DNA of 64,000 bases from Streptomyces formicae (GCF_022647665.1 NZ_CP071872.1:3410001-3474000), one strand, 5' to 3'. Positions 27,253-36,434 are shown, numbered from the stretch's first letter. A program made the numbers and translations. Notes: generated by a model from the letters alone, not told the origin.

Positions 27253-28562
27253 GAACGGATCTCCTTGCTGCGGAGCGAGAAGTCGTCGGCGGGACAGCGG
27301 CCCAGCAGGACATAGCGCTCGTGGAACGAGGCCACCGCCTCCTGGACGGCCGTGGACGCGCCCAGCCGGGGCAGGGCCTCGCGCGCGACGGCGAAACAGC
27401 TGACGGCCGCGGTGTGCAGTTCAGGGTCGGTGAGTCCGTGGCGGGCGGCCTCGTGCCAGAGCGGATTGCGCGGCGCGGGCAGCGCCCCGGCGAGCTCGGC
27501 GAGCGGTTTGACCGTGCGGTACGCGGTCTCCGCGGCCTCGGGGTCGTCGAACAGCGCCATGGTGACGGCGAGCGGCACGATCCAGCCGTCCTCGCCGGGC
27601 TGGGCGTCGATCATGCGCAGTTCGAGATGGCCCCGCGGGCGCACGGGCGGGAAGAGCGTCGTGATGTGGTATTCGAGATCGGCGCGCGTGGGCGGCCTCG
27701 TGGCCCCGGACCCCGTACCGTCCCGCAGCCACTCACGGAACGTGAGCCGGTCCGGCACGTGCCACGGTCCTTCCTCGGCGCGGACGCACATCACCGGGGT
27801 GTCGAGCACGTGCGCGGCCCACGCGTCGCGCGGCGGCAGGCCGGCGGCGGGCGCGAGCGCCCGTCTCGGGTCCAGATCCGCCCACAGGGCCTGCCGGGTG
27901 GACCGCCAGCCCGTGAGCCGGCCCGCTCCGGCCGGGGAGTTGGCGAAGACCGCCACCAGCACGGCGCCGAGCAGATGCGCCAACTGCCAGCGTCTGCCGA
28001 GCCCCAGTGGGCCCGGCTCCTCGAACCCCGCGTCCAGGCACACCTGTACGGACGCGGAGGAGCACATCATCGAGCGCCCCGCGGAGCCGGTGCGGTCGAG
28101 GAACGCCTCCATGGCGTCGTACCGGGGCTCGCGCAGCAGTCGGCGCGGAGGATGCCAGGGATCGTGGCCGAAACCGGTCAGAGCGAGGCCGGACGCGCCG
28201 AGCGCGGTCCGGACGGCCGCGAGATCCGCCGAGGTGGAGTCGATGCACTCCATCAGCGACGCGGCGGGCGGCGAGCTGAGCTCCAGCTGACCGCCTGGCT
28301 CGAAGGTCAGTGCCGAGGCGAGGGGAACGTCCCGGAGGCCGGCGAAGGCCCGGTCGAGCCGGTCCGCCGCGACGGGCAGTGCGGGGTTGTGCAGTTCATG
28401 GACGAGCCATTCGAGTTCGACCCCGACGGTGCGGGGCGGGCCCGTCTTGAAGCAGATACATCGCAGCAGCTCCTCGGCGTCGTCCTCGGTGAGAGGCGAG
28501 CCTCCGGTGAGAGGCGGACCGCTGCCGCCCTGCTCGCCGCCCCCGTAGTCGGGTGCTGCCAT
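27249..28562 (-). CDS. egtA: Glutamate-cysteine ligase EgtA
   Basis: EgtA makes gamma-glutamylcysteine, the thiol donor used by EgtB. The 437-residue protein has the GCS2-type motifs TVGVELEWLVHE, FEPGGQLELSSPP, MMCSSASVQVCLDAG and HLELRMIDAQP. ATG 28562 is supported by CAGGAGGAG. An in-frame ATG 72 bases upstream has no such site and would run through a direct repeat. It is the first gene of the minus-strand operon egtA-egtB-egtC-egtD, all with overlapping starts and stops. Confidence 0.95.
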   Translation of the reverse strand: MAAPDYGGGEQGGSGPPLTGGSPLTEDDAEELLRCICFKTGPPRTVGVELEWLVHELHNPALPVAADRLDRAFAGLRDVPLASALTFEPGGQLELSSPPAASLMECIDSTSADLAAVRTALGASGLALTGFGHDPWHPPRRLLREPRYDAMEAFLDRTGSAGRSMMCSSASVQVCLDAGFEEPGPLGLGRRWQLAHLLGAVLVAVFANSPAGAGRLTGWRSTRQALWADLDPRRALAPAAGLPPRDAWAAHVLDTPVMCVRAEEGPWHVPDRLTFREWLRDGTGSGATRPPTRADLEYHITTLFPPVRPRGHLELRMIDAQPGEDGWIVPLAVTMALFDDPEAAETAYRTVKPLAELAGALPAPRNPLWHEAARHGLTDPELHTAAVSCFAVAREALPRLGASTAVQEAVASFHERYVLLGRCPADDFSLRSKEIRS

Positions 28563-28586
28563 GATCGACTCCTCCTGTCGCAGGGA

Positions 28587-28620
28587 CTGCTTTGTGTCGC
28601 ATGCGCTGCTTTGTGTCGCA
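28587..28620. repeat. Direct repeat in the egtA promoter region
   Basis: The 15-mer ctgctttgtgtcgca occurs twice with a 19-bp period (28587-28601, 28606-28620), directly upstream of the egtA ribosome-binding region. It is the most AT-rich spot of the intergenic region. It could be a regulator site or part of the promoter. Confidence 0.6.
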
Positions 28621-28735
28621 GGCACTCCGTCCACCTAAGCCACCGCCGACGGTTCGCACAAGAGTGCCCCTGCGGGGCGTAAGGGGGGCGTAATGCGTTT
28701 GCTGTCGCCCTGCTTGGTCGCTGAGGATTCCGGGC

Positions 28736-29560
28736 ATGAGTGCACGTTTGCGGGGGATCGCGAAGCAGACCCAGGCGATCGTCGACGAAGGTCGCTACCA
28801 GGCCCCGGGCGGCCACGTGGTGACGATCGGCGGGGACCTGTCCGCCGCGGTCGGGGGGACACGGATGTTCGGGCCCGGGCCCGTGCCGGTGGTCCCCGAC
28901 ACGGACCGTTTCAGCGTATGCGAGGTCACGGGGGAGAGCAGCCTGGAGGCCGCTCGGCGCCTGCTGGCCCGGGATCCGGCCCCTGTCGCGGTCCTGAACT
29001 TCGCCTCGGCCCGCAATCCCGGCGGCGGATACCTGAACGGCGCACAGGCGCAGGAGGAGGCGCTCTGCCGGGCCTCGGCGCTCTACACCACGCTTCTGCG
29101 CGCCCCCGAGTTCTACGAACACCACCGGGCGGACCGCAGTCCCTTCTACTCCGACCGGGTGATCCACTCTCCCGCCGTCCCCGTCTTCCGCGACGACAGG
29201 GGCAGCCTCCTCGACACGCCGTACACGGCCGGCTTCCTCACCTCTCCCGCCCCGAACGCGGGCGTCATCCTCAGCCGCACCCCGGCCGACGCCGCCCGCA
29301 TACCGGCCGCCCTCGCCTCCCGCGCCGAGCGCGTCCTGGAGACCGCCGCCGCGACCGGGTACCGCCGGCTGGTGCTCGGCGCCTGGGGCTGCGGGGTCTT
29401 CCGCAACGACCCGGCCCAGGTCGCGTCCGCGTTCCGGCGCCTGCTCAGGGACGGCGGACGGTTCTCCGGCCACTTCGACGAGATCGTCTTCGCGGTCCTG
29501 GACCGCACGCGGGGGCGGGGCACGCTGGGAGCCTTCCGGGAGGTGTTCGCCGAGGCGTGA
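28736..29560 (+). CDS. Bacterial PARG-type macrodomain protein (TIGR02452-like)
   Basis: The 274-residue protein carries the poly(ADP-ribose) glycohydrolase signature GGG-x7-QEE (NPGGGYLNGAQAQEE, residues 95-108). It also has the later macrodomain segments NAGVILSRTP and LVLGAWGCGVFRNDP. Family members hydrolyse poly- or mono-ADP-ribose from proteins. An N-terminal helical part (RLRGIAKQTQAIVDEGRY) is typical of the microbial PARG group. No ADP-ribosyltransferase is adjacent. It is divergent from egtA, so they share a 170-base intergenic region. Confidence 0.85.
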   Translation: MSARLRGIAKQTQAIVDEGRYQAPGGHVVTIGGDLSAAVGGTRMFGPGPVPVVPDTDRFSVCEVTGESSLEAARRLLARDPAPVAVLNFASARNPGGGYLNGAQAQEEALCRASALYTTLLRAPEFYEHHRADRSPFYSDRVIHSPAVPVFRDDRGSLLDTPYTAGFLTSPAPNAGVILSRTPADAARIPAALASRAERVLETAAATGYRRLVLGAWGCGVFRNDPAQVASAFRRLLRDGGRFSGHFDEIVFAVLDRTRGRGTLGAFREVFAEA

Positions 29561-29579
29561 AGGGGTTCCCAAAAGAAAT

Positions 29580-29622
29580 TCTGCAAAAATACTTTGGCAA
29601 AGCAGATGATCCGCTCTACGCT
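29580..29622 (+). promoter_or_regulatory. Promoter and possible operator of the ArsR-type gene
   Basis: TTGGCA (29594-29599) and TACGCT (29617-29622) are separated by 17 bases. The -10 box ends 6 bases before the ATG, so the transcript should be leaderless. Inverted arms TCTGC (29580-29584) and GCAGA (29602-29606) flank the -35 box and could be an autorepression site. The stretch is strikingly AT-rich for this genome. Confidence 0.65.
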
Positions 29623-29628
29623 GCGGTC

Positions 29629-30258
29629 ATGGTCAGCGAAGAGCGCAAACGCGTGCTCGATCCCGAGCGCGACACGGCGGCCCTGAAGGCCCTCACCCAC
29701 CCGCTGCGGATCCGGCTGCTCGGCCTGCTGCGGCTGGAAGGCCCCGGCACCGCCAGCGAAATGGCCGTGCGCACCGGCGAGTCGTCCGCCTCCACCAGCT
29801 ACCACCTGCGCGTGCTCGCCAAGCACGGCTTCGTCGCCGAGGCCGAGCACCGCGACGGGCGCGAGCGGCGGTGGCGGGCGATGCATGAGCTGACCTCCTG
29901 GAGCAACGAGGCCATGGAGGCGTCCGATGAGACCCGGGCCTTCGTCTCCGCGAGCCGCTCGGCACAGCTCACCCATCTCGAGCAGACGCTCGCGCGGTAC
30001 GTGGAGGACTCGACGGCAGGGCGGCTCGGCCCCGAGTGGGTCGAGCCGTCCGGCATCACCGACGTCGTGCTCCAGCTGACCCCGGACTCCCTGACCGAGC
30101 TGTGGGCGGAGTTCGGGCGGAAGGCCGGCGAACTGGCGGCGCGGGACGCGGACGACCCGCGCGCCCGTCAGGTCGTGCTCCTCTATGCCGGGCTGCCGCT
30201 CGCGGGGCGGAGCACCGCCACCGGGCAGGACGGCGCGGCCGAGGAGGACGCCCGGTGA
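29629..30258 (+). CDS. ArsR-type helix-turn-helix regulator
   Basis: The 209-residue protein has an ArsR-like winged helix (LKALTHPLRIRLLGLLRLEG, then SASTSYHLRVLAKHGFVAEA). The C-terminal region is longer than in metal-sensing ArsR proteins and shows no Cys/His metal site. It resembles the HTH_20 regulators that commonly sit next to MFS exporters in Streptomyces. The stop overlaps the GTG of the MFS gene (GTGA), so the two are co-translated and the regulator probably controls the exporter and itself. Confidence 0.85.
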   Translation: MVSEERKRVLDPERDTAALKALTHPLRIRLLGLLRLEGPGTASEMAVRTGESSASTSYHLRVLAKHGFVAEAEHRDGRERRWRAMHELTSWSNEAMEASDETRAFVSASRSAQLTHLEQTLARYVEDSTAGRLGPEWVEPSGITDVVLQLTPDSLTELWAEFGRKAGELAARDADDPRARQVVLLYAGLPLAGRSTATGQDGAAEEDAR

Positions 30259-31730
30259 CGCGGCGGCCGAGCGCGCCGCTCGACCCGCTCACCGCCCGCC
30301 GCCGATTCACCGCCGTCACCTTCCTCTTCTGGCTCCCCGTCGGGCTCTGCGCGCCCTCACTCGTGCTGCTGCTCACCGAGCGCGGCCTCGACCTCGCCAC
30401 CGTCGCCGGGATGTTCGCCGTGCACTCCCTCACGGTCGCCGCCCTGGAGCTCCCCACCGGCGGGCTCTCCGACGTCGTCGGCCGCCGCCCCGTGCTGGCC
30501 GCCGCCGGCCTGCTCAACCTGACCGCCCTCGCGCTCCTCGCCCTCGGCACCGGCACAGCGGCCCTGGCACTCGCCATGTTCCTGATGGGCACCGGCCGCG
30601 CCCTCTCCAGCGGACCGGCCGAAGCCTGGTACGTCGACACGGTGCAGGCCCACTCGGGCCCGACCGCCGAGCTGCGCACCGGGCTCGCCCGCGGCGGCAC
30701 CGCGGGCGCCGCCGCGCTCGCCGTCGGCACCCTCACCGGCGGCAGCCTGCCCTGGCTGCTCGGTATTGGCCCGGACTGGGGCGCGCGGCTCACCGACAGC
30801 ACGGCCGGGCTCGTGCTCCCGCTCTCCCTGCCGGCACTGCTGGGCTCGACGGTCGGCCTGGCCTTCGTGGCATACGTACTGACGCGTCTGCCCGAGCCGC
30901 CCCGGGCCACCGCCGCCCTGCGCGACGTGCTGCGCGGCGTCCCGGCCACCGTGCTCGGCGGGCTGAAGCTGGGCTCGGGCGACGCGCTCGTACGACGGCT
31001 GCTCCTCACCGCCGGTGCGGCGGGCGCGGCGCTCGGCACCGTGGAACTCCTCACCCCGGGACGGGCCGCCGCACTCACGGGAGCGCCCGAGTCCGGTGCG
31101 GTCGTCTTCGCCGCACTCGCCTGCGCGGGCTTCGTCTGCACGGCCATCGGCAGTCACGCCGCGCCCTTCGTCGCCCGCGGGGCCGGCAGCGGCGAGCGCG
31201 CCGTACTGGCCTGCCTCGGCGTGGCGGCGACCGGACTGCTGACGCTCTGCGTCACCGTCCTGTGGACCGGCCCGGCCGCCCTAGCCGCCGCTGCCACCGG
31301 CTATGGGCTGATCTACCTGGGACTCGGCGCCGCGGGCCCGAACGAGAACGACCTCCTGCACCGACGCGTCGACAGCGCCGGCCGGGCCACAGCCCTGTCC
31401 GTCCAGTCCCTCGCACTCCAACTGGCCGGCGCCCTCACGGGCCTGATAGCCGGCCGGCTGCCCGCGGGGCCGCTGCCCTGGCTGCTCGGCGGCACCCTCC
31501 TGCTGGCCGGCGCCCTGCTGTGGCTCCGCCACGGGCGCCCCACCCGGCCGGCGGCCGGTCCGGGAGCGTCAGATCCAGCCGTCCAGCGACGACATGAAGC
31601 CGTCGAAGTCGTCACGGTGGATCGTGTGCCCCGCGCCCTCGACCGTGCGGATCTCGAAGCCGCGGGCCCGCAGCACCTCGGCCCGCTCCGGCGAGACCAG
31701 GCGGCTGGGGTCGGCGAGTTGGACGAGTGA
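30255..31730 (+). CDS. MFS transporter
   Basis: This is an integral membrane transporter with about 12 hydrophobic segments and the MFS loop motif GGLSDVVGRRPVL after helix 2 (about residues 72-84). The pairing with an ArsR-type regulator suggests drug or metabolite export; the substrate is unknown. The last hydrophobic segment (LLLAGALLWL) ends near residue 423. The final stretch from residue 439 lies antisense to the alpha/beta hydrolase gene (162-base convergent overlap) and is probably a non-functional read-through tail. Confidence 0.85.
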   Translation: MTRRPSAPLDPLTARRRFTAVTFLFWLPVGLCAPSLVLLLTERGLDLATVAGMFAVHSLTVAALELPTGGLSDVVGRRPVLAAAGLLNLTALALLALGTGTAALALAMFLMGTGRALSSGPAEAWYVDTVQAHSGPTAELRTGLARGGTAGAAALAVGTLTGGSLPWLLGIGPDWGARLTDSTAGLVLPLSLPALLGSTVGLAFVAYVLTRLPEPPRATAALRDVLRGVPATVLGGLKLGSGDALVRRLLLTAGAAGAALGTVELLTPGRAAALTGAPESGAVVFAALACAGFVCTAIGSHAAPFVARGAGSGERAVLACLGVAATGLLTLCVTVLWTGPAALAAAATGYGLIYLGLGAAGPNENDLLHRRVDSAGRATALSVQSLALQLAGALTGLIAGRLPAGPLPWLLGGTLLLAGALLWLRHGRPTRPAAGPGASDPAVQRRHEAVEVVTVDRVPRALDRADLEAAGPQHLGPLRRDQAAGVGELDE

Positions 31731-32255
31731 GGGCACGACGGGCCGCGCCGGCACGAGATCCACCCCCACGGAGCCCGACAGTCCGTACGCCGACGACTCG
31801 TCCCAGGCCGCGAGCGTCTCCATCTCGATGTCCACGTCCTCGCTCGCCCACCGGGGGTTGAGCGCGACGATGTCCTCCCGCGTGGCCGTCGCCTTGAAGT
31901 CGGCCAGGGCCCCGAGCGGCGAGTCGAGATGCCAGGCCGGATCGGAGTACACGGCGCGCTGCGGCGCGAGCCGTTCCACGGCGAGGGAGAGCGCGAGACC
32001 GCCGAGTGAGTGCCCGACGGCCAGTTCGGCGCCGCGGGGGAGTGCGTCCACCATGTCGTCGGCGAAGTCCTGCGCGGTGTACGAGCCCGCGCGGCCGCTC
32101 GCGCCGTGTCCGCGCAGGTCGACGGCGATCACGCGGTAGCCCTTGCCGGCGAGCGCGGGACCGACCCTGCGCCAGGTGCGGTGGTCGGCCATGATGCCGT
32201 GGATCAGGAGCGCGACGCGGTCGCCCTCGCCCCAGGTGTGGGTGTGGAGTTGCAC
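31569..32255 (-). CDS. Alpha/beta hydrolase
   Basis: The 228-residue protein has the fold's hallmarks: the oxyanion HGIMADHRTW, the RGHGASG loop, the nucleophile elbow GHSLGG and the late catalytic His in VEGAGHTIHRDDF. An acidic residue lies in the expected region before it. The GTG start gives MQLHTHTWGEG directly before the first strand. The substrate is unknown. Its 3' end overlaps the convergent MFS gene. Confidence 0.9.
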   Translation of the reverse strand: MQLHTHTWGEGDRVALLIHGIMADHRTWRRVGPALAGKGYRVIAVDLRGHGASGRAGSYTAQDFADDMVDALPRGAELAVGHSLGGLALSLAVERLAPQRAVYSDPAWHLDSPLGALADFKATATREDIVALNPRWASEDVDIEMETLAAWDESSAYGLSGSVGVDLVPARPVVPSLVQLADPSRLVSPERAEVLRARGFEIRTVEGAGHTIHRDDFDGFMSSLDGWI

Positions 32256-32417
32256 GGTGGGGTGCCCTTCGGTCGTGGGTACCGGGAGGTACGGGGGATC
32301 GCCTGCTCAGCGCACGGAGCGGATCGGACGCACGGCCGGCGCCCCGAGCGCCGAGAGCACCTCGGCCGCCAGGAAGAGCGTCGAGCCAACCGCCGCTGAC
32401 CGGCACGATCACCGAGG

Positions 32418-32440
32418 TGACACGATGATTACACGTGTCA
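32418..32440. promoter_or_regulatory. Inverted repeat upstream of the LacI gene
   Basis: TGACACG (32418-32424) and CGTGTCA (32434-32440) form 7-bp inverted arms around a 9-base AT-rich centre, about 95 bases before the regulator start. It is a plausible autoregulatory operator. The rest of 32256-32534 shows nothing else clear. Confidence 0.45.
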
Positions 32441-32534
32441 GTCGTGCGAGCGACCCTGCGGCATTCAATTCAGGCCATCCGCCGGACCTCGAGCGGGATC
32501 GGTGCCGGATCGGTCTGGAAAGATGCCGAGGGCG

Positions 32535-33557
32535 ATGAGCCAGACACCCAGACACTCAGCAGAACGTTCCGTTCCGACCAGTGCCGATGTCGCCAGGCTG
32601 GCCGGAGTCTCCAGGGCCACCGTCTCGTACGTACTGAACAACACCTCGGCGGTGCGGATCAGCGAACCCACCCGCCGCCGGGTACGCGAGGCCGCGGAGG
32701 AGCTGGGCTACGTGCCGCACGCCGCGGCCCGCACGCTGCGCGCGGGCCACACCCGCATCGTGCTGCTGCCCACCGCCCATATCCCCGTGGGCCCTCTCTA
32801 CAGCCGTTTCATCAGCGAACTCCAGTGGGCGCTGCGGCGCCTCGACTACACCGTGGTGCAGTACGGCAGCCTCGGCCTGGACGGCGATGCCGCGGCCCGC
32901 GCCTGGGCGGAGCTGCGTCCCGTCGCCGTGCTCTCGCTGGGCGAGATCGCGCTCACCGCGCAGAACGTCGAGGTGCTCAAGCGCTCCGGCGCCAAGGCGG
33001 TGATAACGCTCGGCCCACAGCACGTCGAGGGCGCGCACTCCCTCGTCATGGACCAGCGCGAGGTGGGCGTGCGCGCCGCGGAGCACCTGCTGGAGCGCGG
33101 GCGCCGCCGCATCGGCGTCGTCGTGCCCGAGGAGCAGGGGCTCGACCTCTTCTCCGCACCCCGCCTGGCCGGTGTCCGGCAGGTCGCCGAGCCTGCCGGG
33201 GCGACGGTCCTGCCCGTTCCGCTCGCGTACGAGGAGGAGGCCGCGGACGCGCTCGCGGCGCGCTGGCGCGGTCTCGGCCTGGACGCCGTGTACGCGTACA
33301 ACGACGAGTACGCCATGCTCCTGATGCGCTCGCTCCAGGACGCGGGCATCGCCGTTCCGGACGAGACCGCGGTGATCGGCGCCGACGATCTGCTGCTCGG
33401 CAGACTGCTGCGCCCCCGGCTCAGCACGGTGCGGATCGACATGGTCACGGGACAGCTGCTGGCCGAGCTCGTCGACCGCGCCGTACGCGACCCCACAGGC
33501 GTGCCGGAGCGGCACGACCTCATGGGGGCCGAGGTGGTCCGGCGCGAGTCCACCTGA
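32535..33557 (+). CDS. LacI-family transcriptional regulator
   Basis: The 340-residue protein has the LacI helix-turn-helix and hinge (TSADVARLAGVSRATVSYVLN, then RVREAAEELGYVPHAAARTL). A periplasmic-binding-protein-like ligand domain follows (RIVLLPTAHIPVGP, ERGRRRIGVVVPEEQ, DAVYAYNDEYAMLLM, AVIGADDLLLGRLLRP). Ligands of this family are usually sugars or nucleosides. ATG 32535 follows GCCGAGGGCG. The nearest genes do not form an evident sugar operon, so its regulon is unclear; an inverted repeat lies in its own leader. Confidence 0.9.
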   Translation: MSQTPRHSAERSVPTSADVARLAGVSRATVSYVLNNTSAVRISEPTRRRVREAAEELGYVPHAAARTLRAGHTRIVLLPTAHIPVGPLYSRFISELQWALRRLDYTVVQYGSLGLDGDAAARAWAELRPVAVLSLGEIALTAQNVEVLKRSGAKAVITLGPQHVEGAHSLVMDQREVGVRAAEHLLERGRRRIGVVVPEEQGLDLFSAPRLAGVRQVAEPAGATVLPVPLAYEEEAADALAARWRGLGLDAVYAYNDEYAMLLMRSLQDAGIAVPDETAVIGADDLLLGRLLRPRLSTVRIDMVTGQLLAELVDRAVRDPTGVPERHDLMGAEVVRREST

Positions 33558-33651
33558 GGCGCGGGGGCCGCGCCGGCCCCGGCGTGCGCGGGGACCTGGC
33601 GGGCCGGGTCCCTGGCGTGCGCCGAGCGTGGCGCGTGGCTAGCGTCGTGGC

Positions 33652-33921
33652 ATGAGCACAGTTCCGCGCCGCTTCGTGATCCTGCTCGTGCCCCAGCATG
33701 TCGTGGACCGCTCCGGCGCGGCGGTCGAGGACAGCGCGGTCCGCTCGGCGGTGGTCGAGTACACCGGCAGGAACGGGGCATCCGGCTATCCACGCTATGC
33801 GGGCCACGGCATCGTGGCCGATGTCGACCCGACGACCCGCACGGTGGAGGCGCTGCTGGTGGACGGATCGGAGCTCGACTACGGTCTCACCGCGCTGGTC
33901 TCGGAGTACGTCGCGGGCTGA
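33652..33921 (+). CDS. Small conserved-looking hypothetical protein
   Basis: The 89-residue protein has no family that I recognise. It reads FVILLVPQHVVDRSGAAVED in the first part, then EYTGRNGASGYPRYAGHGIV and VDGSELDYGLTALV. It has no signal peptide or membrane helix. The start is supported by TAGCGT 6 bases upstream of the ATG, a leaderless promoter pattern. Codon usage is typical of the genome. It stands alone between the LacI gene and the aldehyde dehydrogenase gene. Confidence 0.65.
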   Translation: MSTVPRRFVILLVPQHVVDRSGAAVEDSAVRSAVVEYTGRNGASGYPRYAGHGIVADVDPTTRTVEALLVDGSELDYGLTALVSEYVAG

Positions 33922-33980
33922 GCGGCGGACAGCGCGGGGGCGGACCCGACGAAGGGCGGACCGACGTCCGGGCCGCCACG

Positions 33981-34007
33981 GTTCAACTGGTTCAGCTGGT
34001 TCAACTG
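33981..34007 (+). repeat. 9-bp tandem repeat
   Basis: Three copies of gttcaactg (the middle one gttcagctg) lie in the gap before the aldehyde dehydrogenase gene. The spot is AT-richer than its surroundings and may include regulatory sites. Confidence 0.75.
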
Positions 34008-34125
34008 GCCGATGCACCAGGCACGTTGGTGCTGCGGGGAAAATGCCGGCGTGCGCCCCTCATGGTTAGATGTTGCGCATTCAACTGGGCGAAACTGATC
34101 GAAACTGAGCGACTGGAGAGCCTTC

Positions 34126-35562
34126 ATGCCCCTGCTCGACCCCAAGACGTGGCAGCCCGTCAGACTCTCGGGAGGTGAGTCGGTTGTCGTCGAGCCCGCC
34201 ACCGGTGAGTCGCTCGGCACCGTGGACCTCGCCACGCCCGAGGACGTGACCACCGGCGCGCAGTCGGCCGCGGCAGCCCAGTCGGCCTGGGCGCGCACCC
34301 CGCACCTGGTGCGCGCCGCGGTGCTCCGCAGGGCCGGGGACCTCTTCGGCGAGCACGCCGCCGAGCTGCGCGAATGGCTCGTCCGCGAGTCGGGTTCGAT
34401 CCCGGGCAAGGCGGATTTCGAGCTGCACGTCGCCGCCCAGGAGTGCTACGAGGCCGCCGCGCTCGCCTCCCGCCCCACCGGCCAGGTGCTGCCCAGCGAC
34501 CAGCCCCGGCTGTCGTACACCCGGCGCGTCCCCGCCGGGGTCGTCGGTGTCATCGCGCCGTTCAACTTCCCGCTCATCCTCGCCGTACGGTCCGTCGCCC
34601 CGGCCCTCGCGCTCGGCAACGCCGTGCTGCTCAAGCCCGATCCGCGCACCGCGGTCTGCGGCGGCCTCTCCCTCGCCGCCGTCCTCGCGGAGGCCGGACT
34701 CCCCGAAGGGCTGTTCCACGTCCTTCCCGGCGGAGCCGACGCGGGTCAGGCGCTCGTCGCGGAACCCGGAGTCCCCCTCATCTCCTTCACCGGCTCGACG
34801 GCCGCGGGCCGCGCCGTGGGGGAGGCAGCGGGCCGCCACCTCAAGCGCGCCCACCTCGAACTCGGCGGGAACTCGGCCCTCGTGGTCCTGGCGGACGCCG
34901 ACATCGAGACCGCCGTCGCCCAGGCGTCCTGGGGCTCGTTCTTCCACCAGGGCCAGATCTGCATGACCACCGGCCGCCATCTCGTGCACGCCTCGCTCTA
35001 CGACGAGTACGTCGAACGCCTCGCGGCGAAGGCCGACTCGCTCGCCGTCGGCGACCCGCACTGTGAGCAGGTCCACCTCGGCCCGGTCATCGACCGGGGG
35101 CAACTCTCCCGGATCCACGGCCTCGTCGAGTCGAGCACGGCACGCGGCGCCGTGCTCGCCGCGGGTGGCACGCACCGCGAGCTCTTCTACCGCCCCACCG
35201 TCCTCGCGGGCGTCGACGACGACACGCCCGCCTACGCGCAGGAGGTCTTCGGCCCGGTCGCGCCGGTTCGCCCGTTCGGCACGCTCGACGAGGCCGCCGC
35301 GCTCGCGTCCGCGGGGCCGTACGGACTCTCGCTGGGCATCGTGACCCGTGACACCGCGCTCGGGCTCGAACTCGCCGACCGGATCCCCACGGGCATCGCC
35401 CACATCAACGACCAGACAGTCAACGACGAGGCCGTCGTCCCGTTCGGCGGCGTCGCCGCGTCGGGCTCCGGAGCGCGCTTCGGCGGCGAGGCCAATCTGG
35501 ACGCGTTCACGGAGCTGCGCTGGACGACCGTACGCCGGGAGGCTCCCGGTCACCCGTTCTGA
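34126..35562 (+). CDS. Aldehyde dehydrogenase (benzaldehyde/vanillin dehydrogenase-like)
   Basis: This is a 478-residue NAD(P)-dependent aldehyde dehydrogenase. It shows the substrate/cofactor motif GVIAPFNFPL, the nucleotide-binding FTGSTAAGRAVG, the general base Glu in LELGGNS and the nucleophile Cys in GQICMTTGR. The C-terminal IAHINDQTVNDE and PFGGVAASGSG are typical of aromatic aldehyde dehydrogenases such as vanillin or benzaldehyde dehydrogenase. It is monocistronic here with AGAG upstream of the ATG. The exact aldehyde is not determined. Confidence 0.9.
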   Translation: MPLLDPKTWQPVRLSGGESVVVEPATGESLGTVDLATPEDVTTGAQSAAAAQSAWARTPHLVRAAVLRRAGDLFGEHAAELREWLVRESGSIPGKADFELHVAAQECYEAAALASRPTGQVLPSDQPRLSYTRRVPAGVVGVIAPFNFPLILAVRSVAPALALGNAVLLKPDPRTAVCGGLSLAAVLAEAGLPEGLFHVLPGGADAGQALVAEPGVPLISFTGSTAAGRAVGEAAGRHLKRAHLELGGNSALVVLADADIETAVAQASWGSFFHQGQICMTTGRHLVHASLYDEYVERLAAKADSLAVGDPHCEQVHLGPVIDRGQLSRIHGLVESSTARGAVLAAGGTHRELFYRPTVLAGVDDDTPAYAQEVFGPVAPVRPFGTLDEAAALASAGPYGLSLGIVTRDTALGLELADRIPTGIAHINDQTVNDEAVVPFGGVAASGSGARFGGEANLDAFTELRWTTVRREAPGHPF

Positions 35563-35733
35563 TCCGTGGCTTCCTGGGTACCCGACTGCCGCGGCGAACA
35601 GGGCCTCCCGGCAAGCGGCTTGTGACGCGTTACGAATATGACAAGGACATGGCAAGGGCATGACTCGGGCATGGCCGTTGTCTGATCACCGCAGTACGAG
35701 GGCATCCGTACAGAAGGGCAGGGAAACACCCTC

Positions 35734-36381
35734 ATGAGTTCTGGCAAAGCTGTGCCGTGGTGGGCGAAGGTGCTGGGCGGTGCGGCTCTGGTGGCCGTGG
35801 TGCTGGTGGCGGGAATGCGCCTCAGTCTGCTGCCGTCGCTCGACGACGTGTTCGGCGAGGAGACCCGTGACCGCTCGGGCCCGGCGCTGCTCGAGTCCAT
35901 CCAGGACATCAGCCGCTACGAGGCGGCCACGGGCAACTTCCAGGTCGTCGTGGACCTGGAGAAGGACGCCAAGTACCTGCCGGACGCGCTGCGGGGTACG
36001 AGGACCCTGTACGTCGGCGCCGGCACCGTGGACGCGTACGTCGACATGGAGGGCCTCGCCGAGGACGACATCACGGTCAACGAGGCCCGTACCGCCGCCA
36101 CCATCAGGCTCCCGCACGCGGCCCTGGGCAAGCCGGCCCTCGACCCCGACCGGTCCTACGCCGTCTCGAAGCAGCGCGGCCTGCTCGACCGGCTCGGCGA
36201 CTTCTTCTCGGACAACCCCAACAACGAACAGGCGGTTCAGCAACTGGCGACCAAGCACATCGCGGCCGCGGCCAAGGACAGCAGGCTGACCGCTCAGGCC
36301 GAGCAGAACACCACGAGGATGCTGCAGGGTCTCCTGCGCTCCCTCGGGTTCACAGACGTCCGCATCACGTACGGCGCGTGA
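35734..36381 (+). CDS. DUF4230 family membrane-anchored protein
   Basis: The 215-residue protein starts with one hydrophobic segment (KVLGGAALVAVVLVAGMRLSLLP, about residues 12-34). An extracytoplasmic domain with the DUF4230 pattern follows: ALLESIQDISRYEAATGNFQVVVDLEKD, YVGAGTVDAYVDM, ITVNEARTAATIRLP. The function of this family is not known. It is monocistronic and followed by a strong terminator. Confidence 0.8.
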   Translation: MSSGKAVPWWAKVLGGAALVAVVLVAGMRLSLLPSLDDVFGEETRDRSGPALLESIQDISRYEAATGNFQVVVDLEKDAKYLPDALRGTRTLYVGAGTVDAYVDMEGLAEDDITVNEARTAATIRLPHAALGKPALDPDRSYAVSKQRGLLDRLGDFFSDNPNNEQAVQQLATKHIAAAAKDSRLTAQAEQNTTRMLQGLLRSLGFTDVRITYGA

Positions 36382-36434
36382 GGGGCGCGGTCCGGGCAGG
36401 AGGCAGGCGCTCCGCCCGACGGGGCCCCGGCGCC

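Noticed and set aside
28563..28634. Longer egtA start at 28634
   Set aside because: It reads through the promoter-region direct repeat. The strong AGGAGG site supports ATG 28562.
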